Part shown: positions 21,034 to 31,819 of the stretch, in pieces | Position numbering within the stretch: the stretch's first letter is position 1 | Layout of the letters: each line of letters opens with the position of its first letter | Origin: Peltaster fructicola | Taxonomy: Eukaryota > Ascomycota > Dothideomycetes | Length of the DNA: 64,000 nucleotides | Direction of reading: 5' to 3' | Assembly: GCA_001592805.2 (NCBI GenBank) | Contig: CP051139.1 | Coordinates: forward strand, 2,232,001-2,296,000 | Position numbers and translations under genes: made by a program | The notes under the pieces: generated by a model | What the model saw: the letters and a program-made list of their open reading frames with translations, nothing else | Told to the model about the DNA's origin: nothing | Databases searched by the model: none

Positions 21034-22278
21034 ATGTCAGACACATCATCTTCAACGGCCAGTGCGACCTCATCGTCTGCTACTGCCAGCTCTACTTCAT
21101 CCAGCTCAAACTCAGGCCCGACCAGCTCGCCGTTATTGTTCTTCGTCGCCCTGGGTTTCGGCGTTGTCTTCACCAATCTTTGGTGAGTTGTCGCTCGCAT
21201 CGCCAATGACACTCGAGTGCTAATAGGATCTAGGATTATTGTCGGCGTCAAATACTGCTTTCGATACAACCAGCGAAACCGACAGCTGCGGGCGCTGAAC
21301 GAGAATGGCGAACCTATTGATCTTGCAAACATGAACGGACGCCGAAGAAGACGGGAGAAGAAACTCATGACGATGGAAGAAGTCAATGAGCGCTTTCCTT
21401 TGATGAAGTACAAGTTGTGGCGCAGCAAAAGAGAAGCCGAAGGACTACCTACAGAAGGCGGCGTCACGGCACCGCCAAGCAGAGCGGTCAGCATTCGCAG
21501 CAAAGAAGCAGCTCGGACCAGCTTCCAGACCGCCAGAGTATCCAAGGAGAGTGCGCGAGTGCACGCAGAGCCTAGTGATGCAACTATCGCAGGTGCGGAT
21601 GCGTCGGAACCTCGAAAGTCTATGAGCGTGCAACCCGCAGTCGAGAAACAGCCAGAGGCAGAGGCTCGCAGAGCGTCAGCTGCAACTGGCGAAGATGAAG
21701 AAGACGAAGACGACGATCCAATTAGGAACGCGGTCGCGCCGGAAATGCTCGCTTCACCTGGGGACAACTGTGCTATCTGCATTGACACTCTCGAGGACGA
21801 CGACGATGTCCGTGGCTTGACTTGCGGTCATGCTTTCCATGCGAGCTGCGTTGACCCATGGTTGACATCCCGAAGAGCCAAATGCCCGTTGTGTGCTGCC
21901 GACTATTACGTGCAGAAGCCACGTCCGGAAGGCGCAGAAGACCCAAATGTCGTGGCACCGGCGCAACCACCTCCAACCTGGATTGGAACCCGAGCAGGCA
22001 TGTCTATACGTACAATGCAGATTCTGACTCGCGGTCCTGCTATGTTCAACAATCAGTCCGGCAATACACCGAGAAGGTTCTTGGGTGGCTCAGAACGACC
22101 TACATCACAGGGTGAAGGCGAAACAACGGGCTGGCGAAGCCGCCTACGTATGCCTCGCTTCGGACGAGCAGCACCACAGCAGCAGTATGGTGCTGCTGCC
22201 GCTGGTGAACACGGTGTCCCAGAAGAGCTGCCAACACCTGGCGAGCTCGAAGCTGGTCAGAATAATGTCGTCCGGTGA
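21034..22278 (+). CDS. Membrane-anchored RING-H2 E3 ubiquitin ligase
   Basis: Exon 1 21034-21182, intron 21183-21233 (51 bp, using the second of two nearby AGs because the first leads to a stop), exon 2 21234-22278; 397 residues. A Ser/Thr-rich N-terminus precedes a membrane segment at about residues 34-58 (LLFFVALGFGVVFTNLWIIV). An acidic/Ser stretch leads to the RING-H2 finger at about 229-270: CAIC, 14 residues, CGHAFHASC, WLTSRRAKCPLC. The C-terminus is Pro/Gln/Gly-rich and disordered. Such proteins ubiquitinate membrane or secretory substrates; the specific pathway is unknown. It converges on the BAG gene, 260 bp away. Confidence 0.9.
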
Positions 22279-22539
22279 GACGAACGTCAATTGACGTTAT
22301 GAAGTCCCAGGAAATGACACAGCTTGCTGCTAGGCTCTCATTACTTTGGGAATCGATCCACGACACTCGGAGATAATGCTGTTTATATGAGTTCACGATA
22401 CCAAGGATGCTGATCAGGAGTTCGCGCGGATTTTCTGTAGATATGCTCTGTCCAGGCGATGCTATAGGGTATAGCATAGCATGACATACATGGAATAATT
22501 ACAAGAAAATCGATTTTCCTGTTGCTTCTCGCTAAACAA

Positions 22540-23706
22540 TCATGTCTGACCTCCATGGGCCTCGTCCAAGGATTTCAGTACGTCCTGGACATCCTTGACC
22601 AGCTCCTTTCTGTTCGTCCGTGCGGTAGGATCGCCCTCGGACTCAATCGCATCGGTCTTCAATAATACTTGTGTCAAAAGTGTCTCGCTCAGACGTTTTC
22701 GTTCGAAGTCGCGCTTAGCAGGATCAGCTGGTGGGTGTCTGAGAAAGGCTTGTACATCCTGGTCGTATGACTGGAGCGTTGCACGAAGAGCATTCAGCTT
22801 GTCCTTCGCTGTCAACGGTGTCGATGTGCCCGTGGATGCGCCTGGTGAAGGTCCTCTCGATTGCGCTGGCGGCACTCCGAGGGATTCATCACCGTCTGCT
22901 CTTGTCTTCTTCTTACGGTTCCTATTGTTGCGATTTCGCTGCTTCTTTGTGAGCTCCGACCCGCCGTCTTCACTATCGTCCAGATCGCTTAGGTAATTCG
23001 GGTCGTCTATAGAGCACAGCAGCTCACTGCCAGAACGTAGTCCCTCTGCACGCGCCTGTAGTCTATCGTCTTTCAGGTTCCTGCCCTTGTGCAGCAGCTT
23101 GACCTTGCCTGGATCGACGTTCAATTTCCTAGCCGCAGCCTCGCGAACAGCTTTTATACGTAGTTCACCCTGTGCGATCGAGTATGCTGGGAAGTGTACA
23201 GAGTATTCATTTCTCTTGTCTCTCAGTGTAATGACGTCGGTATCTCGTTCTTGACCGAGATCAGGACTCGATGCTTGGCCGGCGTCTGTCTGCTCGGCTT
23301 CTGTTTGTTTTGCATGTCGTTGAAGATCCTCGTTGGTAATGTAGCTGAAATCCGCATCCGAGACTGTGCTCGAGCCCTGCGTACGAGTGAAGGGAGATAG
23401 GCGGCTCAAGTTGTTGAAGCGCAGCCAGCTCATGGCGCGAGTTTGTGGTGAGAAGAGTAGGAAGGCGAGTGTAATGATAGCAAGTACTGCGGAAGTGATC
23501 TCAGCGCTGCGGCGTTGCAGCAGATCAGATATCGATGCGTATAGGGTGTCTTGCCAATTCGGTGGATCAACAGGGGGCGTGGATAGATTGATTTGTCCCA
23601 GTAGAGGTTGTACGAATGCACTGAGGTTGAAGTGTTGCAACGAGCCCAAGATTTTGTCAAGACTGCTCGTCGAGAATGTTGTCCAATCGTTCGATAAAGA
23701 AGCCAC
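22540..23706 (-). CDS. Membrane-bound Ubl-BAG Hsp70 cochaperone (Bag102-like)
   Basis: A single exon of 388 residues. A hydrophobic segment at about 70-86 (SAVLAIITLAFLLFSP) anchors the protein. A ubiquitin-like region follows (about 155-228, VITLRDKRNEYSVHFPAYS through LLHKGRNLKDDRLQ and GSELLCSI). A Lys/Arg-rich basic run (KKQRNRNNRNRKKKTR) may contact ribosomes, as in yeast Snl1. The C-terminal 95 residues form a three-helix BAG domain (LNALRATLQSYDQDVQAFL to ELVKDVQDVLKSLDEAH). BAG proteins bind the Hsp70 ATPase domain and promote nucleotide release. The anchor plus Ubl plus BAG order resembles fission-yeast Bag102 (from memory). The gene is divergent from RPL16. Confidence 0.85.
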   Translation of the reverse strand: MASLSNDWTTFSTSSLDKILGSLQHFNLSAFVQPLLGQINLSTPPVDPPNWQDTLYASISDLLQRRSAEITSAVLAIITLAFLLFSPQTRAMSWLRFNNLSRLSPFTRTQGSSTVSDADFSYITNEDLQRHAKQTEAEQTDAGQASSPDLGQERDTDVITLRDKRNEYSVHFPAYSIAQGELRIKAVREAAARKLNVDPGKVKLLHKGRNLKDDRLQARAEGLRSGSELLCSIDDPNYLSDLDDSEDGGSELTKKQRNRNNRNRKKKTRADGDESLGVPPAQSRGPSPGASTGTSTPLTAKDKLNALRATLQSYDQDVQAFLRHPPADPAKRDFERKRLSETLLTQVLLKTDAIESEGDPTARTNRKELVKDVQDVLKSLDEAHGGQT

Positions 23707-24510
23707 GGTGATGGCGGATGAGGCTCCTACCTAGGGAGCGATTATGGACTTCGTGAGGATGCTGCAGTGTCGTTAATGTCCTGTGATGGCTGTGGTGCAT
23801 GATGCAGCTGACAGCCCGACGTCAGCGGCAATGGTGGACAGTCTCTGAAATCATGTTCTTCTGCAGATCAGTGACCAACAGCATACACTTCAGACAGAAC
23901 AACGAATGCGAGCCATGATTTAGTCGATAGATATTCTTCAGTCATTCATGGTACATATAGGATGCCGATACCCTCCACGAAAGCTCAAAATTGATTCTAA
24001 TGTCGAGGCCTCTCTACGTTCGTCCCGATCTTGAGGTTCACGAGATTGGAACAACAAACGTCAGCATGAACCGAATACACATGAAATAGCTTCGCGAGCA
24101 TGCACATGCCCAGGCGTGGAACAGGTTACAAGTCCGAGTCATGCGTGCCTCATGTGAGATCGTAGAGTGCAATGACACACAATGAATGAATGTTCAGCTT
24201 TGGGCTTGCTTGCGTGAGGACACATCATGCAAATTACGCAAATGGCTGTCACAGCGACTTGTCCTTGTAATGCTGCGAACTGCACGGCGATGTAGATACA
24301 CGAAGAGATGTAAATGTGTAGACATGAGTTGTCTCATCAGCGGACTTTCGTGCCTTAGGCATCATGCCAAGCCATGGCGATTTTCCGAAGCGCACGCTGG
24401 CTTGCAACGCCAGTGTGGAACTCTTTTCGAGAATCGCTACTCCCACATACGACAACCTCAACAACAACACTCACATTCGTCGGCACTCCTCACATCAGTC
24501 GTGCGGAAAT
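23707..24510. other. Divergent promoter region between BAG and RPL16 genes
   Basis: About 800 bp expected to hold the strong RPL16 promoter and the BAG promoter. The longer frames crossing it (for example 24186-24788) run through RPL16 introns out of frame and are not genes. I could not identify a confident ribosomal-protein box. Confidence 0.45.
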
Positions 24511-25306
24511 ATGTCGACCTTCGAGCCAGTGGTACGCTTCCCTCTTCACCTGCGAAGTCACAACGAAGGGTCGCGCAGACGCACGAACAAATGCTAATTA
24601 CCTCCAACAGGTCGTCATTGACGGCAAGGGCCATTTGCTTGGCCGCCTCGCCAGCACAGTCGCTAAGCAGCTTCTCAATGGACAGAAGATTGTTGTCGTC
24701 CGTTGCGAACAGCTCAACATCTCCGGCGAGTTCTTCAGAGCCAAGCGTTCGTTTCACCAAGCCCACCACACATTCGCACATCCACTGACCACATCCCTAC
24801 AGTGAAGTACCAGGCCTTCCTCCGAAAACAGACCCGATTCAACCCAACACGAGGTGGACCATGGCACTTCCGCACACCTGCCAAGATGTTCTGGCGCACT
24901 GTTCGAGGCATGATTCCACACAAGACTGAGCGTGGTGCAGCAGCTATGCAGCGCCTGAAGGTCTTTGAGGGTGTGCCACCACCATACGACCACAAGAAGC
25001 GCATGGTTGTGCCACAAGCACTCCGTGTCCTCAGACTCAAGCCAGGTCGCAAATACTGCACAGTCGGACGATTGGGACACGAGTTCGGATGGAAGTACAG
25101 GGACGTTGTTGCAAGGTCAGTAGTGTCATCATCGAGCGCACATCGGACACAAGCTGATTTTATACAGACTCGAGGAGCGAAGGAAAGTCAAGGGCGCTGC
25201 ATACTACGAGCGCAAGAAGGCTCTTACTCGTCAGTTGGCCGATGCAAAGAAGTCCGCCAACGTCGATTCCAAGACCAAGGAGCAGCTCGAGTCGTACGGC
25301 TACTAG
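24511..25306 (+). CDS. RPL16: 60S ribosomal protein L16 (uL13)
   Basis: Four exons: 24511-24531 (21 nt), 24611-24746, 24803-25115 and 25168-25306, with introns of 79, 56 and 52 bp, giving 202 residues, the normal uL13 length. The joined product begins [20 protein letters not shown] and continues with [26 protein letters not shown]-like [36 protein letters not shown] and [15 protein letters not shown], ending in a Lys-rich tail and SYGY. Each junction restores a conserved block; the second donor is the unusual gttcgt. This large-subunit protein sits near the exit side of the ribosome. A tiny first exon just after the ATG is typical of fungal ribosomal-protein genes. Confidence 0.97.
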
Positions 25307-26406
25307 AGTTGCAATATCGTGATGAAGAACAGAAAGCATTCCAGAGAGCAACACACACGAAGCTGGCTGGTACTATTCGTTCAGACCCGAATAATGGTCT
25401 GAGAAGTGACAACTCACTTGCAACGGCGCAATGGGCACGCATGGTTGACAGCTTCCTACATACTTGCGAACATGAGAAACAACAGATTCTACCCATGGCG
25501 TCTCGAATGACTATTGTTGTGTGCTCGCTGAGTAAGTGCCAATGGGGCCGCGTGAAGCCTCAGCCGTTCTTTCATGCAGAGCATCTCTGCGCAGATCGTC
25601 GACTACTTGTTGCTGCTGTGATAAGCTTGATTGGACAGCGATCAGCACAAAGGGCATTCTGTTAAGGGCTGCTGTCAGCCCTATCATGCTTCATGAACGG
25701 CTGGCCAGCTCACTGCTCAGGTGATTTTTCAGGGCTACCGCATTCCTCTTGACATCTGCACGACCTTGAACTTCTCCTTACACCACTCTCGAGAGCACAT
25801 CCTTCTTGGCCAGAGCTTCGATCATTTCATTGTGCGTTCTCGAGCTTAAGGTCCATCGACGGCGTGAAGTATATTTTTACAACACATGGGACATAGGCGC
25901 TGCGCCACTCACAAAGCCGTTGCGCTGCCTTAGAATCCAACAGGCCTCGTGCTCACCTCTTTCACAGACTACTGACGGCCTCACACGCAACATTCGACCA
26001 CCGTCAACCCGAGTACTCTTCGTCACCAACCGCCAGTCATAGTCCACGAGAGCACGCAGCTCGTCGCATCCACCACATTGGAACACCCGCCTCGAGTTTC
26101 CTCCACAACGTCAAACTACCTACAACATCACGAAGATCGGCCGCGAGCATTCTGCGCAGAGAAGAACACACCACCAGGCCTCTTTCTCCCTCAGCTTGTT
26201 GCCTTATTCTCTCCTCACGATCAGTAGCTATATACACAGCACCTTGCCATCATAAATCCGAAAGAGCTGGATCACATCACACGACATATGCACCACACCA
26301 CAGTAATTTGCTACCATACCCGCCATGCTACTTGCATGAATAGCGCCGCTGGAATTGTAGTGTGAGGCCTTCTCACTTACATCACCACTTCCAAGCAGCG
26401 GGCAGT
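25307..26406. other. Intergenic, RPL16 3' region and Med15 promoter
   Basis: About 1.1 kb without a supported gene. The last few hundred bases are C/A-rich, typical of a fungal 5' leader. An open frame back to 26362 precedes the Med15 ATG but lacks an ATG of its own there. Confidence 0.45.
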
Positions 26407-29400
26407 ATGGAGCAGCTCAACATGATGCAAAATGGCATGCCAGGACAGCAGCAACTCAATGCTGCAATGCAACGACCCCAGCCTGGCAACCCGAACCAAC
26501 AGCTCTTTGCCAGAATAGTGAATGAGATCAAGAACAACATCGGACAATTTCAAGGCGCGTGGCAGGCGACACTAGATCCTCGCACGCGTGCAGGTCTCAT
26601 AGTGCAGCTTGTGACAGCACTTCGCATGCTCGAGGCCGATATCAACAAGTGTATCACTATCGCACAACGCTTCGAACGTCAAGCTATCACAAATGCACAG
26701 AACAAGCAGCACTACGAGCAGGCAATGCAAGCAAAATTGGAGGAGATCAAACAAAAGCGAGAACAGAGCACACAGATGCCGCAAAACGGCGGAATGCCTG
26801 CCAGCATGCAGCAGCAAATGGCTATGGGCATGATGCATGGAAACGTTAATGCTGGTGGTCAGCAAGGCTTCCCACGCCATTTGCAACGACAGATGCAACC
26901 GACACTACTTCAACCTCCAAATCAGATGCCTACAACCATGGACCCGTCCTCTCTGATGGCACAACCACAAGTCAACCAACAATTTCCTGTCGGGATGAAC
27001 ACAGCAGGCGTCGACATGCAACAGGATATGAATCAGACGAATGCATCAGCTCATCAAGAGGAGGTTCATGCAGTAGCACAGCAGCTTCTCGCCAGCATGC
27101 CTGACGCAAAGAAGTCCGATATTCGCAAGTCTCTCTTTGACAGCATGACCGAGCAGCAACGGCAGCAATACTCTGCCCGTCAAGGTGATCCGCTTAAGAG
27201 CTTCGTCATCCAACGAGCAAGAGCCGAAGTCGCTAAGAGAAGAGGTCTTACTGGCCAACAGCCACAGATGTCACAACAACAACAACAGCAGCAGCAGCAG
27301 ATCAATGCTCGCATGGCACAGAGCACTCCAAATCTAAGTCTTGGTGACATGAGCCTTGGGCAAGGAGCAAGTTCGCAATCGACTGGAAATTTCAGTCTGT
27401 CCCAACTCTATGGCCAGCAAGCCAATGCTCTCAAGATGCAAGAGTTCGGCGAGCCGGTCGTACCTATCAGTAACAACGTCAATATGAGCAACGTGCAAGG
27501 GAATGTTGGACAGAACAATGCTCTCAAGATGATGGGCCAAGCATCGCAGATGGGCAATGGCACAGATCCTCAACGTCAGGCCGCACTCTTATTACAACAA
27601 CAGCAGCAGCAAGCCAAGCAGAAGCTCATGCAAGACCAGATCAACCGTAACAACATGGCGAGGTCTCGAGCCGGTGGCAATCAAGCACATCCTCTATCTG
27701 GACAGCCCGGAGGACTCAACCCTGCGAACAACTTTGGAAATGGCAGTCCTGCTATGCCTATGCTCAACCAGCCACTACGAGGCACCTCAGACCAGCAAAA
27801 CTTCAACCTCACTCCTCAGCCTCCTCAGCAGAACTTCCCCTTCCCAGGTGGAAATGCCAACGCCCTGGCACATCATCATCAGGGTATGATCAACCAGAAC
27901 AACCAGATACCAAATCAGCCTACTCAGAACGGGCCGCTACCTAATCAGTACGTCACCGCTTTACTGAACAGCTTGGAGCCTGCATTGCGGAATAAGATCT
28001 TAGCAATGCAGGGAAAGGAGAAGATGGAGACTCTGCACAAGCTCAAGCTGATGCATGATCAACGACAGCAAGGTCAGACTAGGCAAGATGCGTCGCAAGC
28101 ACAGAACGCTCTACTCGGTCTTCTGCCAGGCGGGCAGCAGCAGCAGCAGCAGCAAGGTCTTGGTGGAAACGCGCAGGCACCACAAGACGTGCAGAGAATG
28201 AACTACATCAAGGGCCAAGCAATGATGTCTCGTCTTCTGCCTCCGGACATTGGTAGTCAGCTTGGTATACAGATTCCGCCGCAGGTACAACGATGGCAAC
28301 ATCTTCGAGCACACATTCAACAGAACCCGAACGTTTATCCGCCACAAGCGCATCAGAGGATGATGCAGCTTATGGACCGGCACTTTGCGCAGAATCCATC
28401 CGAGCTGCAGCAAGGTATACAAGAGATCATGGCAATTCAGCGTCGACAGATGGCAGCTCGCAATGCCGGAGGACCAGATATGTCCAACATGCCCTCAAAT
28501 CCCAATCCTGCACAGTTCATGAATCAAGGCAATGGCATGCAGATGGCCGCGCCTGTTGCCCCGATGGGAACAGCAATGAATCAAGCAGGCGTCAGACTTC
28601 CTGGTAACCTACCTCAAGTCAGCGCTCAGGAGATCTCGCGTATCCGCATGGCACGCAACATCGGACCGGACGTGTCTGATGAGCAACTTAGGAATGTGCT
28701 CATGCGCACAAAGCTGGCACAAATGCAAGCCAAACAGCAACAAGCTGTCACTGCCGGTGGACAAGCTGCTGGCCAAGGCGGTCAGGGCGATATGATGCTT
28801 AACTTGCCTGGCAATAATAGATCGCAGGCCGCAAATCGGACGTCTATGCAGAATCTCGCGCATCCAGCAGCTGCACTCAAGCAACAGCCGCAAGCTGGTA
28901 AACGCCCTGCACCAGCTAACGACGATGTGGTTGAGATCCCAAATCCAAATGCTGCTGCTACTGCCGGCAAGAAGACGGCGCCGCCGATCAACTTCACCAA
29001 GATGACACCACAACAACTCGCAAGTATCAACCCAGAGCAGTTGGCTAAGCTGCCGCCGGAACTCCAAGCGAACATTCAGCAGCGTTTGCGTAGCATGCAG
29101 AATCTATCGCAGGCTCCGAACCAGATCGTCAACGCCCCGCAAGCACCCAGCATGAAGCCGTCAATGTCGATGCAAATGACAAGTGAGAGCGGTGTCAAGA
29201 CTCAAGCTGAGCACAGGGCAATGGTGCAGAGGCTGTACCATGAAATTGGTTCAATGCCAGCCAAGGGTGGTCCGGTGAAGGTGGAAGCATCTCAAGTAAA
29301 CGAGCTCAGGGTCTTGTTCAGAAAGATGTGGAAACCTCTCCAAGCATTAGATCAGACAATGGCGACGGCGTTTCGTGTTGTGCCTGGCTTCAATGATGAA

Positions 29401-30813
29401 CAGGCAAAGTCTTTGCTTCGAGCCAAACACACGATGATGCAAAACATTGCCGATGAGGAGGGCGGTATTCGTGGACACCTCTCAGCATCAGCATCGGCGC
29501 TGAAGCAGCTCGGCGATCAGATTATGAGATACTACGCAGAACTTCAGAAGTTTGGAGCAAAGAGATCAAACGCACAGGCTCCTGAGAACAACGTGTTGCA
29601 ACGCGCGCGAGCACCACCAACACAAGCTGCGCCTGCCATGGCTGCTAACCAGTCGCAACAAAGTCAAGGAAGGAAGAACTCAGCTGCGTCGAAAGCCCCA
29701 GCAGCACCCGTTGACGACAAAAAATTCTGGTCTGGAGTTTCTAGTCCACATGGCGTGCCCAAATATGAGAGTCAGAAGCCCGATCTGACAGCAGATCAGC
29801 TCAAGATCCCACTGGCGAAGAAGCGCAAGACTGGGCCAACGACGAGTCAGCCAACAACCCCAGCGAACGCATCTACACCCTCGATGACACCTAAGTTGCC
29901 GTCCGGGAAGATTGGTGGCCCGGAGCTCACTAGAGTTACGCCCAGAGCACTGCAGCCAGAGCAGCAAAGATTCAAGTGTCCACATGGCGACTCGTGCGAT
30001 GTCAATGTTGGTGGCTTTGAGACTGAGGCACAGCTGAAGGCTCACATGGACTCTGCCCATGCAGTTATCGACGATCCATTCAAATTCTTGATGAGTGCCA
30101 CCAGCGAGATGATCAAGGTTGACAGTGCTCTCAGCAACAAGCATGTCGGAGCCAAGCTGAAGGCGCAATCGGCTAGTATGATCAAGACAGCATCGAAGCA
30201 ATCCAACAAGGCAGTACCTACTAAGATTGAGGCAGCGGTGAAAGAATCCACTGAGGAAGACAGGACAATGGAAGCAATCATGATGGAGAAGATGGGTTAC
30301 ACAGACACCGCTGCGCCAACAAAGGAACCTATCGACGCAAACGAGGACACGATCATGTCTGAAATCGCAGATGTGCTCGCCAGCAACGGTCTCGACGACC
30401 CATTCGACTTTGACTTCAACGGCGAGCCGTTCCTAGGAGTCGAGGCGCTAGGCTCCGGCACGCCTGAGCTCACCCCGGGAGACGCCAATAGCAATGCTTC
30501 TCGTGACAGCGAGCTGTCGGACAATGAAAGACTTCGTCTGGCATTCTCATGGGATCCGTTTGACACTGGCGATACGTACATACCATCATTTCTCACAGTC
30601 AATGATGGCACAAAGGTAGCAGACGTCAACGCTACCTCCACGCAGGAGACCAGTACGGCAGTGGACGACACTTCGGCGGAGAAGGTTTCAGCCAGTGCAG
30701 TGGCTACAGACAAGTGGGATTGGAGTAACGACTTTGTCAATTGGGACGACATGCTCAACAGCAACGACCCTTCGACCGATCCTCTGCTCTGGGACGATAC
30801 GCAGACGTTGTGA
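26407..30813 (+). CDS. MED15: Mediator complex subunit 15 (Gal11-like)
   Basis: A single exon of 1,468 residues from the ATG at 26407. The protein is extremely Gln/Met/Asn-rich with pure Q runs (CAA/CAG tracts near 27275-27300, 27595-27612 and 28136-28154). An activator-binding KIX-like helix bundle is visible at about residues 218-280 (AVAQQLLASMPDAKKSDIRK through RARAEVAKRRG). The fungal Med15 domain follows later (AMVQRLYHEIGSMPAKGG to MWKPLQAL). Near residue 1190 there is a Cys/His finger-like motif (FKCPHGDSC, 14 residues, HMDSAH). The C-terminus is acidic and aromatic, resembling an activation segment. Med15 is a Mediator tail subunit that contacts activators in the nucleus. The family call is firm; module borders are approximate. 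Confidence 0.9.
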   Translation: MEQLNMMQNGMPGQQQLNAAMQRPQPGNPNQQLFARIVNEIKNNIGQFQGAWQATLDPRTRAGLIVQLVTALRMLEADINKCITIAQRFERQAITNAQNKQHYEQAMQAKLEEIKQKREQSTQMPQNGGMPASMQQQMAMGMMHGNVNAGGQQGFPRHLQRQMQPTLLQPPNQMPTTMDPSSLMAQPQVNQQFPVGMNTAGVDMQQDMNQTNASAHQEEVHAVAQQLLASMPDAKKSDIRKSLFDSMTEQQRQQYSARQGDPLKSFVIQRARAEVAKRRGLTGQQPQMSQQQQQQQQQINARMAQSTPNLSLGDMSLGQGASSQSTGNFSLSQLYGQQANALKMQEFGEPVVPISNNVNMSNVQGNVGQNNALKMMGQASQMGNGTDPQRQAALLLQQQQQQAKQKLMQDQINRNNMARSRAGGNQAHPLSGQPGGLNPANNFGNGSPAMPMLNQPLRGTSDQQNFNLTPQPPQQNFPFPGGNANALAHHHQGMINQNNQIPNQPTQNGPLPNQYVTALLNSLEPALRNKILAMQGKEKMETLHKLKLMHDQRQQGQTRQDASQAQNALLGLLPGGQQQQQQQGLGGNAQAPQDVQRMNYIKGQAMMSRLLPPDIGSQLGIQIPPQVQRWQHLRAHIQQNPNVYPPQAHQRMMQLMDRHFAQNPSELQQGIQEIMAIQRRQMAARNAGGPDMSNMPSNPNPAQFMNQGNGMQMAAPVAPMGTAMNQAGVRLPGNLPQVSAQEISRIRMARNIGPDVSDEQLRNVLMRTKLAQMQAKQQQAVTAGGQAAGQGGQGDMMLNLPGNNRSQAANRTSMQNLAHPAAALKQQPQAGKRPAPANDDVVEIPNPNAAATAGKKTAPPINFTKMTPQQLASINPEQLAKLPPELQANIQQRLRSMQNLSQAPNQIVNAPQAPSMKPSMSMQMTSESGVKTQAEHRAMVQRLYHEIGSMPAKGGPVKVEASQVNELRVLFRKMWKPLQALDQTMATAFRVVPGFNDEQAKSLLRAKHTMMQNIADEEGGIRGHLSASASALKQLGDQIMRYYAELQKFGAKRSNAQAPENNVLQRARAPPTQAAPAMAANQSQQSQGRKNSAASKAPAAPVDDKKFWSGVSSPHGVPKYESQKPDLTADQLKIPLAKKRKTGPTTSQPTTPANASTPSMTPKLPSGKIGGPELTRVTPRALQPEQQRFKCPHGDSCDVNVGGFETEAQLKAHMDSAHAVIDDPFKFLMSATSEMIKVDSALSNKHVGAKLKAQSASMIKTASKQSNKAVPTKIEAAVKESTEEDRTMEAIMMEKMGYTDTAAPTKEPIDANEDTIMSEIADVLASNGLDDPFDFDFNGEPFLGVEALGSGTPELTPGDANSNASRDSELSDNERLRLAFSWDPFDTGDTYIPSFLTVNDGTKVADVNATSTQETSTAVDDTSAEKVSASAVATDKWDWSNDFVNWDDMLNSNDPSTDPLLWDDTQTL

Positions 30814-31819
30814 GAGGGAGGGAGACAAAAAGAGCAAGGCATGCTTGAAGTGTTATGATGGTACGGCAATTTTTCCTTTGGAGCGGGCGTTTTGCAATCT
30901 GAAGCGGCTGTGAGTAGGTCTTTTGCTGATCAGGATACCCATTTGTGCAGCAGTTTAGTAGCGTGTATGAGCAAACATGTGAAGGATCATTAGGAGACAC
31001 TTGACTTCCATGATCCGAGGTGTTTGTCACTCGTTTCAGCATCGGGCGGAGGCGTGGGACTCGACCTGTCAAAAATCAGGTACCAGCCGCTGGACTGAGG
31101 AGTGGCTGCATTGGTCAGGCACACCGCAACGCTATGCACCCCATCTTCGACCGCTCAAACTTCATACACTTACGAACTTAACTTACGAGCATCTAGCCCT
31201 CACGTGTCCGCAAAAGCGATCCGATGCCACGAAGATCTGGGAGCATAGACGCCTGCGTCCGTGAGATCCTGGTTACTGATCATCACCTCGCCTTCTTTCT
31301 GTCGTCACTGGTACCACCGCCAAGCTTGTCGAGCTCTCCTGCGTTCGTGCGATCGTCACGAATACCCATTGACAGCCTGCCTACGCAACTAGCCTCCGAA
31401 CTCTATGTCTTGGTCTTCTGCCTGCATCTCGCACTCAGCCACTAGCTTCCGAGCGCGAGCATTCCTACCCTGTCCTACTCCACCTCAATGCGCAATGAGC
31501 CCAGTTTTGAGTGATGCACTAGACGCAGTCTCCATGGTTGTTGGCCAGCCTCCGCATCGCTGGCCTCGGGATGAGAGGCACACGACGTCTGGTGGGTGAA
31601 GACGCCATGCAGATCTAGGATATGGCTCTGCCTCAAAGTGCGCGCCATAAGACAAGGGCACAGTAGCGCCGAGGCCTCAAAGAGCGACGGTAGGATACCA
31701 GATGTGTCCGACTTATGCATTGTTTCTTTGCATTGTTCATTCATTAATACCCGGAGTCTGTCCCTTCACTCTGTTGTCACAGTCACTTTCGTAGAACGCA
31801 GTGTTGAGAACGTGGAACA
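30814..31819. other. Intergenic, MFS promoter region
   Basis: About 1 kb with no supported gene. A CT-rich segment around 31280-31480 is a plausible core promoter or leader for the transporter downstream. Confidence 0.4.

Noticed and set aside
20961-21788. Minus-strand frame of 275 Ser/Arg-rich residues
   Set aside because: It overlaps the RING-H2 gene, whose finger and splice junction are unambiguous; the antisense frame has no motif.
24186-24805. Two plus-strand frames of 143 and 200 residues at the RPL16 locus
   Set aside because: They cross introns and exons of RPL16 in other or mixed frames; the spliced uL13 model accounts for the sequence.
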